Positions 7,154 to 16,723 of a stretch of DNA of 63,050 nt are shown here, piece after piece; within the stretch, counting starts at the first letter, position 1, and each line of letters opens with the position of its first letter. This DNA is from a bacterium (lineage in GTDB: Bacteria > Zhuqueibacterota > Zhuqueibacteria > Zhuqueibacterales > Geothermadaptataceae), in contig JAJRYV010000079.1 of the NCBI GenBank assembly GCA_024275575.1, positions 1 through 63,050 of the forward strand, in the 5' to 3' direction. The position numbers and the translations under genes were made by a program. Under the pieces are notes generated by a model. That model ran no database searches. It was given only the letters and a program-made list of their open reading frames with translations, and was not told the origin of the DNA.

Positions 7154-9652
7154 CTATCGAACCAGCAACATGCGTCTCGCCGTGCTGAATTTACCTGCCT
7201 TGAGAACATAAAAATAGACGCCGCTGGGCGCTTGCCGGCCGGCCTGATTCTTGCCATTCCAGACAATTTTATGTGACCCTGCAGCAAAATTTCCCTGTGC
7301 CAGGCGACGAATTTCCTTCCCGGTGATATCATAAATAATGAGTAAAACTGTTGATTGAGCTGCCGGCAAAGTAAATGAAATCGTCGTTTCCGGATTGAAT
7401 GGATTGGGATAGTTTTGCAATAGAATGGCTGACTGTGGCAGGCCAATTTCTGCATTATCAATGCTCAATGGCAGGCGATTTGCCAGGCGTAAGTCATCGA
7501 CGATGATGGCACCGAAATCTTTGGCATCAGTAAATTTCGTCAATTGAAAGCTGTCAAATCGCAATACGCCGTCGAGTTTTCCATCGCCGATCCAGTTTCC
7601 GACGCCATCGTTTTTCAGATCCCACGAAATCAGTTTCCAGCCGCGCCAGTCGATTGTATACCACGGGCTGACTTCATGACCGCTACTTGCACCCTTGATA
7701 TTGTCATCTATGGCGAAGCGGAATCCGTTGCCACTGCCATCGCCGAAAACATAAACCTGTAAAATTTGATTATCATCGAATTCAAGCGCACGCGGTACGC
7801 CGGTGGAAAGATAAACCCGGATGAGATGTGAGCCGACGCTGTTATCCCAGCCATAGCTTATTTTCATGGCGTTGCGGCTGCCGGTGAGTAAATTCACATT
7901 CCCACGCTCCAGCGATCGTGTTGTCGAATCATCGATGATGCCCATTGTCGATCCGCTGTTCTGCGGCGGCCACCAGTTATCTAAAATACCGGCTTCAAAA
8001 TCATCAATCGAAGTCGAATTAAAATAGCTGTCGCCGGTTTTAAAAGAAAAATTGCGAATGATGTGCGTTGCATTACCCACCAGATCGCTCACCCCTCTGT
8101 CGATTCTTGATTTGTACAAGGTTGACGGCTCGAGTTGAACAGCCGGAAAAAAATTGACACTGGTTCGGCCGTCGACATTAAAAAATCGCCATTCGCCGGG
8201 TACAAGCTCACCGGAAGTGTTTTTGAAAACTGTAAAAAAACCGGCATCCTGTGTTGCTGAGTTGAGCAATTCGTTAAAAGTTATATTAACAAGCGGATTC
8301 AATTCGACCCGTTGCGCACCATTCAACGGATAGACCGATGTAATGGAAGGCGGATGTTCATCGATCCCGGTGGTGAAAATCAATTCAAATGGATCACCTG
8401 CGATGCCGTCGCCATCGCCATCGATGGAGACGCCGCGATTGTCATGCGCCGTCGTATCGATAATGATGTGATATTCGGTCCGTGATTGCAAACTTTGCGG
8501 TTTGATGATCAACCGCTTATCACCATTTTGCCAGATGTATTCCCGCCCTGTTTCCGGCTGTATTTGTAAGGCATTTTCAACCGTCCGGCGATTCATGGGC
8601 CGGTTAAAATTGAGCTGAATCAGCGCCAGAATGGAAACGCCGGTATCGGCTTCTGCCGGGTGTGTGCTGATGATTTGCGGCGGCGTGCTCGAAAGCATTT
8701 CCACATCGACAAAAGTGAAGAAATCATTCTGCAATGTCACCTGCATGGAATCGGGATAATAACCATCTTTTTGCACGCGCAGGGTAAAATTTGTGTCGGG
8801 CAAATCTTCAAAAAAGTAGAAACCATTGTGCAACAGATCAGGGTTTGTGCTGTAATTTTTAAACAGCGAATCAAAGGTATCGGTAACGACGACGCTGTCA
8901 CCGAGCTGAATTTGTACCCCGTTGAGCGGAGCTCCGGTCTCTTTGTCCGTCACATAACCTGTAACGATGCCGACTCGTGGAATTTCGATGCCGTGCAGTT
9001 GCAGAATCGACCAGAAAAGCGTATAGGCTTCGAGACGTTTCCAATCGGCATTCATGTTGCGCGTGTTTTGTGTCGGGTTGGTGTGAAATCCTCCCTCACT
9101 CAATTCCGACGGCATCGTTGTTCGACGGTTGACTGAAAGATAGGGGCCACCATTACAACCGCCATAAAAGCTGCAATCACCACGGGAGCCGATCGACGGG
9201 ATTCGATAACCGGCGCTCATTTTTTGCACCATGATATCACTCATGGCTTTGCCGCCGTTAGGCACTTTTTCGTTACCATTGGAATACTGTCCCCATAAAA
9301 GAAGAATATTATTCGCTGTAGCAGAGCCAGCGTTGCTGTGAATGGAGTGATACCAGTCTGCGCCGAGTTGATTGGCCTCGTCGCTGCGATCGCTCAGGCC
9401 GACACTCACCTGATCATTTTCGCGCGAAATATAGACGTCTTCGATATCGGTACGGTCGAGCAGCAATTGTCGCAGAGCCAACCCGACACGCAAAACTTTC
9501 CGGGCCTCGGCATAATTATAAATTCCCATATTTTCGTTGCGACTATGGCCGGGGTCCAGATAGATCGTCCAGCCGGCAAGCCCGGTTATTTCTTGTGCTG
9601 GTAAATTCGCAGGCAGTAGCAATAGCAAAATCAGCAAAATCAGCTTTTTCAT
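7154..9652 (-). CDS. Secreted N-acetylmuramoyl-L-alanine amidase with Ig-like domains and a FlgD-type tail
   Basis: An 832-residue exported protein. A signal peptide (1-19) is followed by an Amidase_3 zinc domain (about 27-222) with the metal and catalytic motifs DPGH, SIHSN and SELSEGGF. Then come a carboxypeptidase-regulatory-like beta-sandwich (about 228-320), two Big_5-type Ig domains (about 324-435 and 435-545), a CBM-like or CIA30-like beta-sandwich (about 553-722) and a FlgD-like C-terminal domain (about 745-832) opening with NYPNPFNPET and ending in VR. The amidase domain cuts the peptide stem off peptidoglycan. The long accessory part suggests surface attachment or action on foreign cell walls rather than simple cell division. 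ATG at 9652 follows a purine-rich GAGAG. Confidence 0.9.
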   Translation of the reverse strand: MKKLILLILLLLLPANLPAQEITGLAGWTIYLDPGHSRNENMGIYNYAEARKVLRVGLALRQLLLDRTDIEDVYISRENDQVSVGLSDRSDEANQLGADWYHSIHSNAGSATANNILLLWGQYSNGNEKVPNGGKAMSDIMVQKMSAGYRIPSIGSRGDCSFYGGCNGGPYLSVNRRTTMPSELSEGGFHTNPTQNTRNMNADWKRLEAYTLFWSILQLHGIEIPRVGIVTGYVTDKETGAPLNGVQIQLGDSVVVTDTFDSLFKNYSTNPDLLHNGFYFFEDLPDTNFTLRVQKDGYYPDSMQVTLQNDFFTFVDVEMLSSTPPQIISTHPAEADTGVSILALIQLNFNRPMNRRTVENALQIQPETGREYIWQNGDKRLIIKPQSLQSRTEYHIIIDTTAHDNRGVSIDGDGDGIAGDPFELIFTTGIDEHPPSITSVYPLNGAQRVELNPLVNITFNELLNSATQDAGFFTVFKNTSGELVPGEWRFFNVDGRTSVNFFPAVQLEPSTLYKSRIDRGVSDLVGNATHIIRNFSFKTGDSYFNSTSIDDFEAGILDNWWPPQNSGSTMGIIDDSTTRSLERGNVNLLTGSRNAMKISYGWDNSVGSHLIRVYLSTGVPRALEFDDNQILQVYVFGDGSGNGFRFAIDDNIKGASSGHEVSPWYTIDWRGWKLISWDLKNDGVGNWIGDGKLDGVLRFDSFQLTKFTDAKDFGAIIVDDLRLANRLPLSIDNAEIGLPQSAILLQNYPNPFNPETTISFTLPAAQSTVLLIIYDITGKEIRRLAQGNFAAGSHKIVWNGKNQAGRQAPSGVYFYVLKAGKFSTARRMLLVR

Positions 9653-9817
9653 CAGGGTCTCTCAGCAGTTAAATTCTTCAGTCAGATAGGTAAAATTCCG
9701 GGATTTAGTTTAGAACGCATTTTCAATTTAAAATCGATTTCCAACAAGCACTTTACACTGGCGCCCGTGCCGATTTCCGGCCTTTATCGAATTAAAACGG
9801 TATTAACCGGCAGGTGA

Positions 9818-10780
9818 TTATTCTGCGATCTGCGAGACGGCAATGGAATAAATCACCCCCTGCCCGGGAACGTCGTAGACCAGGCTTTTACCCGCCGGTC
9901 CCCATGCGGGATTCATTTCCAGCACATCATCGGTATGCGTAATGCGGCTGCGGCCGCTGCCGTCGGCATTAATGATGAAAATATCCGAGGCAGTAAAATG
10001 ATGACCGTTATCGGTGCTCACCATGAATGTGATCGCCTGGCTATCGGGCGACCAGCCTGGTCGATCGCCAGGGCCGAGATCGACGATATCTTCACCATCG
10101 GCTGTCATGATAAACATGTTGCCGCCCACGGCTTCGAAAACGATTTTTGTAAAATCCGGCGACCATGAAAGATTGATGATGCGTTTGCCGGCAAATTTTT
10201 CCACCTGCGAGATATTGCCGTTCACACCGGACTGTTTCGCCAGCGCGCGTCTTTGAATCACGAACAAAGTATGCGCACGACTGGCGGCTGTCTGTGGCCC
10301 TTTTCGCCTGCTGACGGCAACTTCACGCACCGCTTTCCTGTCAGCATAGTAAACATTGCCCTGTGCCGTCCAGCGCGGCAGATCGGGCAGTGATTTTTGA
10401 AACGGCACGACAGTCAGCGTTTTGTTTTCCGTGAGATTAAAAATTCTGACGGCTGAATAACGGCGAAAGCCGCGGTATTGAGCGACTCGTGCCAGCAGTT
10501 GCGTCCCGTTTTTCCCCCAACTCATGCCAAAACCGGCGCCGATTTCATCGTTAATTTCCCGGATTTCGCCGCCCGCCGCATCCCAGATGAGAATGCCGCG
10601 ATAATTGGCTGATGTAAAAGCGAGAAATTTTCCGTCGGGTGACCACAGGGGGTTCATACAGACCTCATTATCATGGCGAATGAGTTCTACCGGTTCGGCA
10701 GTTGCTTTCCATTCACCGGCAAAGATGATTTGCCCGGCAAAAAAGATCATTCCAACAAACCACATTTTCCTGTTTTTCAT
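9818..10780 (-). CDS. Exported TolB/PD40-type beta-propeller protein
   Basis: A 320-residue protein with an N-terminal signal peptide (about 1-21) and repeated PD40 blades, seen as NPLWSPDGKFLAF, LSWSPDFTKIVF, PGWSPDSQAITF and NPAWGPAGKSLVY. These fold into a beta-propeller like the C-terminal part of TolB. Such proteins usually bind partners or peptides in the periplasm; no catalytic motif is seen. The start ATG at 10780 has GGGAG about eight bases upstream. It sits just upstream of the amidase gene on the same strand with a gap of 165 bases, so the two may share a transcript. It lacks the N-terminal TolB domain, so it is not TolB itself. Confidence 0.8.
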   Translation of the reverse strand: MKNRKMWFVGMIFFAGQIIFAGEWKATAEPVELIRHDNEVCMNPLWSPDGKFLAFTSANYRGILIWDAAGGEIREINDEIGAGFGMSWGKNGTQLLARVAQYRGFRRYSAVRIFNLTENKTLTVVPFQKSLPDLPRWTAQGNVYYADRKAVREVAVSRRKGPQTAASRAHTLFVIQRRALAKQSGVNGNISQVEKFAGKRIINLSWSPDFTKIVFEAVGGNMFIMTADGEDIVDLGPGDRPGWSPDSQAITFMVSTDNGHHFTASDIFIINADGSGRSRITHTDDVLEMNPAWGPAGKSLVYDVPGQGVIYSIAVSQIAE

Positions 10781-11102
10781 TCAATTCTCCCGCTCAAAAT
10801 CATTCGGTTATTGTGATAAATAAATTCAAGAGAAAACACCTGTATTGTTGTCAATTTAAAGACACCAATTTGTTTTTTTAAAAGTGATGTATCAATGTAT
10901 TATCCAGGTTAAAGGTCGATTTAGACACGCTTTTTAATTAATCAAATTAACTAGCATGGGTTTGAAAAACAACCAATTTAATAAACACATATCATTTCGC
11001 TGGATTGACAGAGAGAAGTTTTTTATTTTATCGACGTAAAACAGGTGAATTGTTTAAATTTAACTGTAAATAGCAGGAAAAAATTTAGAGTATGAGGCCC
11101 CT
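10781..11102. other. Divergent intergenic region
   Basis: About 320 AT-rich bases between the divergent propeller and aminotransferase genes. A TTGACA at 11005-11010 could be a -35 element for the aminotransferase, but the bases 17 further on (TTATCG) are a poor -10. No coding frame is credible. Confidence 0.5.
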
Positions 11103-12239
11103 ATGATTTCAAAACTGCCCCATGTCGGAACGACGATATTTACGACCATGAGCGCTCTGGCGCAACAGGAAAATGCCCTCAATTTATCGCAGGGATTCCC
11201 CGATTTCAACTGTGATCCCGAACTTATCGAATACGTCAACAAACACATGAAAGCCGGGCATAACCAGTATGCACCGATGCAGGGTTTACCATTGCTGCGC
11301 CGGCGCATCGCTGAAAAAACAGCAAAAATATACGGTTGCAAATATGATCCGGCGACTGAAATCACCCTGACTTCAGGCGCTTCCGAAGGGCTTTTTTGTG
11401 CCATCACCGCGATGGTGCATCCGGGAGATGAAGTCATCGTTTTTGACCCGGCTTACGATTTGTACATCCCGGTCATCGAACTCAACGGCGGCAAAGCAGT
11501 GCAGATCAAGTTGCAATTCCGCGATTACTGCATCGACTGGGCTCAGGTTGCAAAGGCAGTTTCGCCGAAAACAAAACTTATCGTTCTCAATTCGCCGCAC
11601 AATCCGACCGGTGCCGTGCTTTCCGGCGATGATCTGCGGCAACTCGCAGCTATCGTCCGCAACAAAGAGATTTTTATCCTGAGTGACGAGGTTTACGAGC
11701 ATATAATTTTTGATGATTTACAGCACCACAGCGTCATCACAGAACCGGAGCTGGCGAAACGCGCTATTGTTATGAGTTCCTTCGGTAAAACTTACCACGC
11801 CACCGGCTGGAAAATCGGCTATGCTGTAGCGCCGCGCGAAATCACAGCAGAACTGCAGAAAATTCACCAATTTAATGCTTTTACTATCAACACGCCGATT
11901 CAGCATGCTTTGGCAGAATATATTTTAAAGGAAGAGAAATATCGCGATCTCGGATCATTTTACCAGCAAAAGCGGGATAAATTCCGGCAAGTGACGGCTG
12001 GATCGCGCTTTAAACCGCTTACATGCAAGGGCACATATTTTCAGATGATGGATTATTCGGCAATCAGTGATCTGCCGGATACGGAATTTGCCGTTGAATT
12101 GACCCAAAAATTCAAAATCGCTGCAATTCCAATTTCTGTTTTCTATCATGATCGTGAAGACAATAAAGTGATTCGCTTCTGTTTTGCCAAGGCAGATGAA
12201 ACACTCGAGGAAGCCGGGAAAGTGTTATCCGCAATTTGA
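11103..12239 (+). CDS. Class I/II PLP aminotransferase, methionine/kynurenine aminotransferase type
   Basis: A 378-residue fold-type I aminotransferase. PLP-binding signatures are in order: SGASEGLF (phosphate), NSPHNPTGAV (the NPTG loop), SDEVYEH (Asp and Tyr at the pyridine ring), SSFGKTYHATGWKIGY with the Schiff-base lysine, and a C-terminal RFCFAK where the arginine holds the substrate carboxylate. The N-terminal LSQGFPDF and the motif order are like YbdL (methionine aminotransferase) and kynurenine aminotransferases, so a transaminase for methionine or aromatic residues is the best guess. The ATG at 11103 follows GAGG. The next gene, mgsA, is 158 bases away and need not be functionally linked. 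Confidence 0.88.
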   Translation: MISKLPHVGTTIFTTMSALAQQENALNLSQGFPDFNCDPELIEYVNKHMKAGHNQYAPMQGLPLLRRRIAEKTAKIYGCKYDPATEITLTSGASEGLFCAITAMVHPGDEVIVFDPAYDLYIPVIELNGGKAVQIKLQFRDYCIDWAQVAKAVSPKTKLIVLNSPHNPTGAVLSGDDLRQLAAIVRNKEIFILSDEVYEHIIFDDLQHHSVITEPELAKRAIVMSSFGKTYHATGWKIGYAVAPREITAELQKIHQFNAFTINTPIQHALAEYILKEEKYRDLGSFYQQKRDKFRQVTAGSRFKPLTCKGTYFQMMDYSAISDLPDTEFAVELTQKFKIAAIPISVFYHDREDNKVIRFCFAKADETLEEAGKVLSAI

Positions 12240-12397
12240 TCCTGCGAGCAAACTTCACCGTTTGATAACGATTGAGAAATCTTCCCTTAACATTGCCGCA
12301 TTAGTTTATGGCCGGACACCGTTTGACAGTATTTTGGTTTTATGATTCACTGCCGAACTGATATAACGCGAAACATTCAACTTTGGAGAGCAATAAA

Positions 12398-12856
12398 ATG
12401 GCCATAAAAAATATCGCACTCGTGGCGCACGATAACCGCAAAAAAGACCTCATCGAATGGGTGGAATGGAACTGGGAAGTGCTGATCGGGCATAATCTGA
12501 TCTGCACCGGTACGACCGGGGAAATCGTGCAAAATACGCTTGCGAAAAAAATCGGCGGGCATAAACATCTTTCATTGCAAAGATTAAAATCCGGCCCCCT
12601 CGGCGGCGATCAGCAACTTGGCGCAAAAATCGTCGATGGCGATGTTGATTGCATTATCTTTTTCTGGGATCCGATGCAGCCCCACCCCCACGACGTCGAT
12701 GTAAAAGCCTTGCTGCGCATTGCGGTGCTTTACAATTTGCCCATCGCCTGCAACCGTTCAACTGCGGATTTTATCATATCATCGCCCTTGTTGCATGAAA
12801 AATACACACCGGTATTGAAGGATTACAGCGCTTATATCAACCGCTATGCTGAATGA
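12398..12856 (+). CDS. mgsA: Methylglyoxal synthase
   Basis: A 152-residue enzyme, the same length as the E. coli protein, that converts dihydroxyacetone phosphate to methylglyoxal and phosphate, a bypass that relieves sugar-phosphate build-up. The catalytic Asp is D71 in GGDQQLGAKI. H98 and D101 lie in FFWDPMQPHPHDVD, and the phosphate-binding TGTTG is at 37-41. The frame is open from a TTG at 12383, but that codon lies next to the Shine-Dalgarno TTGGAGAG itself, which is 7 to 10 bases before the ATG at 12398, so 12398 is the start. No partner for methylglyoxal detoxification is nearby. Confidence 0.96.
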   Translation: MAIKNIALVAHDNRKKDLIEWVEWNWEVLIGHNLICTGTTGEIVQNTLAKKIGGHKHLSLQRLKSGPLGGDQQLGAKIVDGDVDCIIFFWDPMQPHPHDVDVKALLRIAVLYNLPIACNRSTADFIISSPLLHEKYTPVLKDYSAYINRYAE

Positions 12857-13153
12857 GCAGATTTTAAACCGATATGTTCCGTAGCAGCACACACAGCGCG
12901 ATAACGTAAATTCCCCGGGATAGCGGCAACAGTTTTTCTGGGGGTTAGTGATGGTGTGCCGACCCGGTATTTTTATTCAAGATGCAAGACACAACAGAAA
13001 AATTCTTTCGCATCCTCTCTTCATTTCACTTCGCAGATTGCCGATGACTAATTCAAAACAATTCATCATCACTTTCAACGTTACAGATACATAATTCAGA
13101 ACAGGAGATATCGAATTAGCAGTCTGCTCAACATCTTTGATGAACCCTTTGAT
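12857..13153. other. Intergenic region before the HDOD gene
   Basis: About 300 bases. The last 50 hold a clear AGGAG at 13103-13107, with the HDOD frame open just behind it but with no standard start codon there (see the finding on a possible ATT start). Nothing else is recognised. Confidence 0.5.
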
Positions 13154-14584
13154 GTGCATCATCTGCCGGCAACACCTGAAATATTTCTTGAACTGCAGTC
13201 ATTGCTCGATGAAAACATGCCACCGATCAAGCGCATCATCCGTACGATTTTATCGGACCCGGCGTTGACTTTGCGGGTCCTGTCACTGGTGACGCTAACG
13301 AGTCATTTTAATCCCGGCAATTCGACTATTACCATTGCCAAGGTGATCAATTTCATCGGCTTGAATCCAATTCGTGAACTGTTGGAAAACCAGAATATTT
13401 TTCATGATGAACTGGCGCTGAAAAACGAGACACTTTTCGATATCCACGCTTTTTGGAAACACAGTCTTTTTTCCGCTTTTGCAGCAGAACGCATGGCCAT
13501 CGAAATGCACTATTCGAACCCGGAGGAAGCCTATATCGCGGCGCTGCTGCACGATGTCGGCAAGCTCGCCATTTCCAAGTTTTCACCGGAAAAAAGTTAC
13601 CGCATCAACAAGATTCACCGCAGTCACACAGATTATTCCAAAGCTGAGGAAAAGATATTGCGGGCAAAACATCCGGAGATCGGCGCAGAGCTGGCCGAGG
13701 AACTGCGGCTGCCGATCAATATAGTCAACGCCATTTTTCGGCACCATGACGACCAGACATTATTACGCTATAAAAATTTTGACAAGTCCACCGACCGTAT
13801 CGTTTATGTCGCCAATTCGATCTCAAAAATATTTTGCAATCGTAACCATGCCAATCACTATTTTTATGAAGGCCAGGAAAATGCCAGCCTGTTTCTCGAT
13901 TTTTCCCATACACAATTTCGCCGAATTGTCCGGCAGGTGGGCGATAAAATCTACAGTTTGATCGATGAGTTACACACGCGTTCGGAAGGTCTGCGCCATT
14001 ATTGTATCACATTGGAAAACAGTTGCAAATCAGTCAATGTGCAGGCGGTTAAACTTAAAGAGATTCAGCTCAAACTGCATCAAAAAGAGATGGAGCTGAA
14101 GGTGCTGGAAGAACTGTTGCCACGTTTGAGCAACGGGCGCGATGTCGAAGCGTTAATTCTATCGCTGGCGCAAAGTATTTCAACATACGCCGACATGAAA
14201 TATACGGCGATATTTCTCTATGAAAAAAGAACCAACAGCCTGATCAACAAAGTTCATTTCGGCCTGCCGCAGGACGATCCCATGCGCTGGGCGACTTTCG
14301 ATCAGAACAGCTCTAAAGGCACGATTATCAGTACGTTCAAGGAATTCCGCTGCTACAACATCGAAGCCTACAACGAATCGCTGGGTGATGCCTGTTATTC
14401 ACTCGAAGAATTCCGTTACGTGAAAAACTATCCATTCGCAACCATTCCCATCATGAAAAACGGTAAAGCAATCGCAGTTTTATATGTGAGCCATGCGACA
14501 CTCGGCAAGCCGGTATCCAAGTATGAATTTGAAATTTTTCAAAAATTTTGCCGTTACATTAACAATGCCATCAGCCAGAAATAA
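13154..14584 (+). CDS. HDOD-GAF domain signalling protein
   Basis: At least 476 residues. An HDOD domain (about 1-215; LSDPALTLRVL, then AALLHDVGKLAISKF) is followed by a helical linker (about 275-320) and a GAF-like domain (about 325-470). HDOD proteins act in bacterial signalling, often in motility, biofilm or stress control, and usually lack full HD-GYP phosphodiesterase activity; the GAF part probably senses a small ligand. The GTG at 13154 is the first ordinary start, but it has no Shine-Dalgarno. The frame stays open upstream and a perfect AGGAG lies seven bases before an in-frame ATT at 13115, which would add 13 residues that complete the HDOD start. Confidence 0.85.
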   Translation: MHHLPATPEIFLELQSLLDENMPPIKRIIRTILSDPALTLRVLSLVTLTSHFNPGNSTITIAKVINFIGLNPIRELLENQNIFHDELALKNETLFDIHAFWKHSLFSAFAAERMAIEMHYSNPEEAYIAALLHDVGKLAISKFSPEKSYRINKIHRSHTDYSKAEEKILRAKHPEIGAELAEELRLPINIVNAIFRHHDDQTLLRYKNFDKSTDRIVYVANSISKIFCNRNHANHYFYEGQENASLFLDFSHTQFRRIVRQVGDKIYSLIDELHTRSEGLRHYCITLENSCKSVNVQAVKLKEIQLKLHQKEMELKVLEELLPRLSNGRDVEALILSLAQSISTYADMKYTAIFLYEKRTNSLINKVHFGLPQDDPMRWATFDQNSSKGTIISTFKEFRCYNIEAYNESLGDACYSLEEFRYVKNYPFATIPIMKNGKAIAVLYVSHATLGKPVSKYEFEIFQKFCRYINNAISQK

Positions 14585-14607
14585 AAATGGGCTGACGGAT
14601 CAGCCCA
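14582..14607 (-). terminator. Intrinsic terminator between convergent genes
   Basis: An 8-bp perfect stem (14588-14595 with 14600-14607) with a 4-base loop, 3 bases after the HDOD stop codon. The T-rich run follows on the minus strand (14587-14582), so it best stops transcripts from the beta-helix gene. The stem may also mark the end of the HDOD transcript. Confidence 0.7.
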
Positions 14608-14728
14608 TACCGGAAACAAAGTAAAACCAGCCCAGGATTAATAACTCATTCAGAGGCAGATCAGAGAAATACTCCCGCAGGCTCAGTGCCCGCCTGACGG
14701 AGTTGCTAAACAAAGGCGCTTTAACCAC

Positions 14729-16360
14729 TTATCGCAAAATTATCAGGCTCTTAACGGTTTTTTGCTGGGCTGAACGCACTTCGTAAAAATAGACGCCGGG
14801 GCTGGCCAGACGGCCGGAATGATCGCGACCATTCCAGCTAATTTCCTGCTGTCCCTGCGGTATTATGCCGTTAAACAATGTGATGATTTCCTGTCCCAAT
14901 ACATTGAAAACAGTGATGTTTATTTCACTTTGACGAAAAACCTGCAGCGGGATGCGTGTTTCTTTTGCCAGGCTGGTGGAAAAAGGGTTGGGCCAGTTTT
15001 GCGCCAACTCAAAACTGGCCGGAACAGTAGCAACGAAAGGGCCGGGGGCTTCAACTGCTGCGACCAGGCCGTACTCAAAAGCACCCAGGTCCGGTGCCAT
15101 GCCGGCAAAGTTCAACCCGACATCCTGCCCCCGGTCGATTGCCGTGCTATTGGGCTGGAGCGTGAAATCAAATGGTTCTGCAGCGGTAAATCCGGGATTA
15201 TCTCCGCTGACATCACCGGCTGCTGCAAACCCGCCGGCGGCCGCCAGGAACCAGCCGTTATTGCTCACATCGACCTCGAATGTTCCGGCAATCTTGGGCT
15301 CTTCCGCCTGAAAAATGAGATTATTTTTGATGATCGAATTGGTCAGTCCCTCTTCCTCGATGCGAAACGAACGGGCATTGATGAAAGCGATGGTATTATT
15401 GACAAAAGAAACACTATCGACCCAGTCAAATTTGACCGCATAATATTTACTGATGTTGTAAATGAGGTTATTACGCACCCGCATATTTTTCTGCGATTTG
15501 CCGTTTTCGCCACGAAACTCCATACCGCGTTCACTATCGCGAATGGTATTGAATTCAAACAACAAATTGCGGCAACCTTTCTGTACGACCACGGCTTTAT
15601 CGTCAAAGCCGTACATTTCATTGCCGGCGATTCTGCCGCCATCAACGCCTTTGAAATCGAGGGCATTTTCCGAGCGACTGCCGAGTGTGGTATAGAGGAT
15701 ATTGTTCAAAATATTGATATTACGGGAATAAGAGGAAACAGGATCGGAGCCGCTGGCATAAAGCTGGATACAATCTCCGCCGCAATTGTAGATCGTATTT
15801 CCGGTGATGAGTAAATCCTGTACGCCGGGATCGGTGACGATGCCGTGCGCGTCTTTGCCGGCCTTCCAGACAAAATCGTGGATGATATTGTTTTCGATGC
15901 GGTTGCCGATGCCGCTGTTAATTTCAATAGCGTCACGGCGACCGTTGCGTATTTCACAATTTCGAATGACGTTATAATTTCCGCGGATGCGGATTGCGTC
16001 TTCGGCAGCACCGTTTTGATCGAGAATTATGCCATCCATAACCCAATAATCTTCCCCGAAAACAAGAGGTTGTGTACCTGTAGAGCGCAAGACCGGCTTT
16101 TCACCGGGCAGAGCGCTCAAAACGATTGGGTTTGCAGCCGTACCGCTGCGTGGAAACCTCAGGTTTTCAAGATATTCTCCGGCGCCGATGAACAGCGTAT
16201 CACCAGGCTGCAGGGCGGCGATACGATTTTGGATGGACTGACCGGCTGTGACCGTCAGGTTTGTCGCAGAAAGCATGAAGACCTGGCCGAAGAGAAAACC
16301 ACTGATGACAGCAGCGCTTTTCACAATGTATTTTTGATTAAATTTGAGCCCGAATATCAT
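14729..16360 (-). CDS. Secreted right-handed beta-helix protein with a FlgD-type tail
   Basis: A 543-residue exported protein with a signal peptide at the N-terminus, then many parallel beta-helix coils marked by N-N-I/T-I ladders (for example NRIENNIIHDF, ITGNTIYNC, ILNNILYTT, FEFNTIRDS). The order AGEYLENLRFPRSGTAANPIVLSAL near the start resembles the first coils of PL6-type and chondroitinase-B-like polysaccharide lyases. The C-terminus is a FlgD-like domain beginning NWPNPFS and ending GVYFYEV...LR. A role in binding or cutting acidic polysaccharide is likely but not shown. The ATG at 16360 has AGGAG seven bases upstream; the longer frame to 16417 lacks one. Confidence 0.85.
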   Translation of the reverse strand: MIFGLKFNQKYIVKSAAVISGFLFGQVFMLSATNLTVTAGQSIQNRIAALQPGDTLFIGAGEYLENLRFPRSGTAANPIVLSALPGEKPVLRSTGTQPLVFGEDYWVMDGIILDQNGAAEDAIRIRGNYNVIRNCEIRNGRRDAIEINSGIGNRIENNIIHDFVWKAGKDAHGIVTDPGVQDLLITGNTIYNCGGDCIQLYASGSDPVSSYSRNINILNNILYTTLGSRSENALDFKGVDGGRIAGNEMYGFDDKAVVVQKGCRNLLFEFNTIRDSERGMEFRGENGKSQKNMRVRNNLIYNISKYYAVKFDWVDSVSFVNNTIAFINARSFRIEEEGLTNSIIKNNLIFQAEEPKIAGTFEVDVSNNGWFLAAAGGFAAAGDVSGDNPGFTAAEPFDFTLQPNSTAIDRGQDVGLNFAGMAPDLGAFEYGLVAAVEAPGPFVATVPASFELAQNWPNPFSTSLAKETRIPLQVFRQSEINITVFNVLGQEIITLFNGIIPQGQQEISWNGRDHSGRLASPGVYFYEVRSAQQKTVKSLIILR

Positions 16361-16723
16361 TCTCAGTCTCCTAAAAAATGCAAATGCGAAGTTGTTGATC
16401 TCGCTGGTTCTGTTCAAAGACTATACCGAAAAATAAATCTTGCCGGCGGGTGGGTAGAAGCGGGCATAGCGAATAAATGTGACAGGAAGAACCAAATTGT
16501 AAGAAGCTTGTGAAATCAATTACAATATGGAAAACACAACTCCTGCAAAAACAAAAATGTAATACTGATTTCCAGGAGTTTTCTCCCGGTGAAAACAAAT
16601 TCAGGTTCAAAAAAAGAATTATGCCGCAGTAGCGAGGATATTACACCATTGGCACAAAACTTGATGATTTACATGCAGGAATTCAACTGAGGACATTCAC
16701 CAATTGCAGAACGCGGAGGAACC
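16361..16723. other. Divergent intergenic region with an inverted repeat
   Basis: About 360 bases between the divergent beta-helix and lipoprotein genes. An 8-bp inverted repeat (16538-16545 with 16573-16580) separated by 27 bases could be a hairpin or a paired operator. No gene is seen. Confidence 0.45.

Noticed and set aside
11005-11033. Possible sigma-70 promoter upstream of the aminotransferase gene
   Set aside because: The -35 TTGACA is good, but the bases at the right spacing (TTATCG) are a poor -10; not enough to call.
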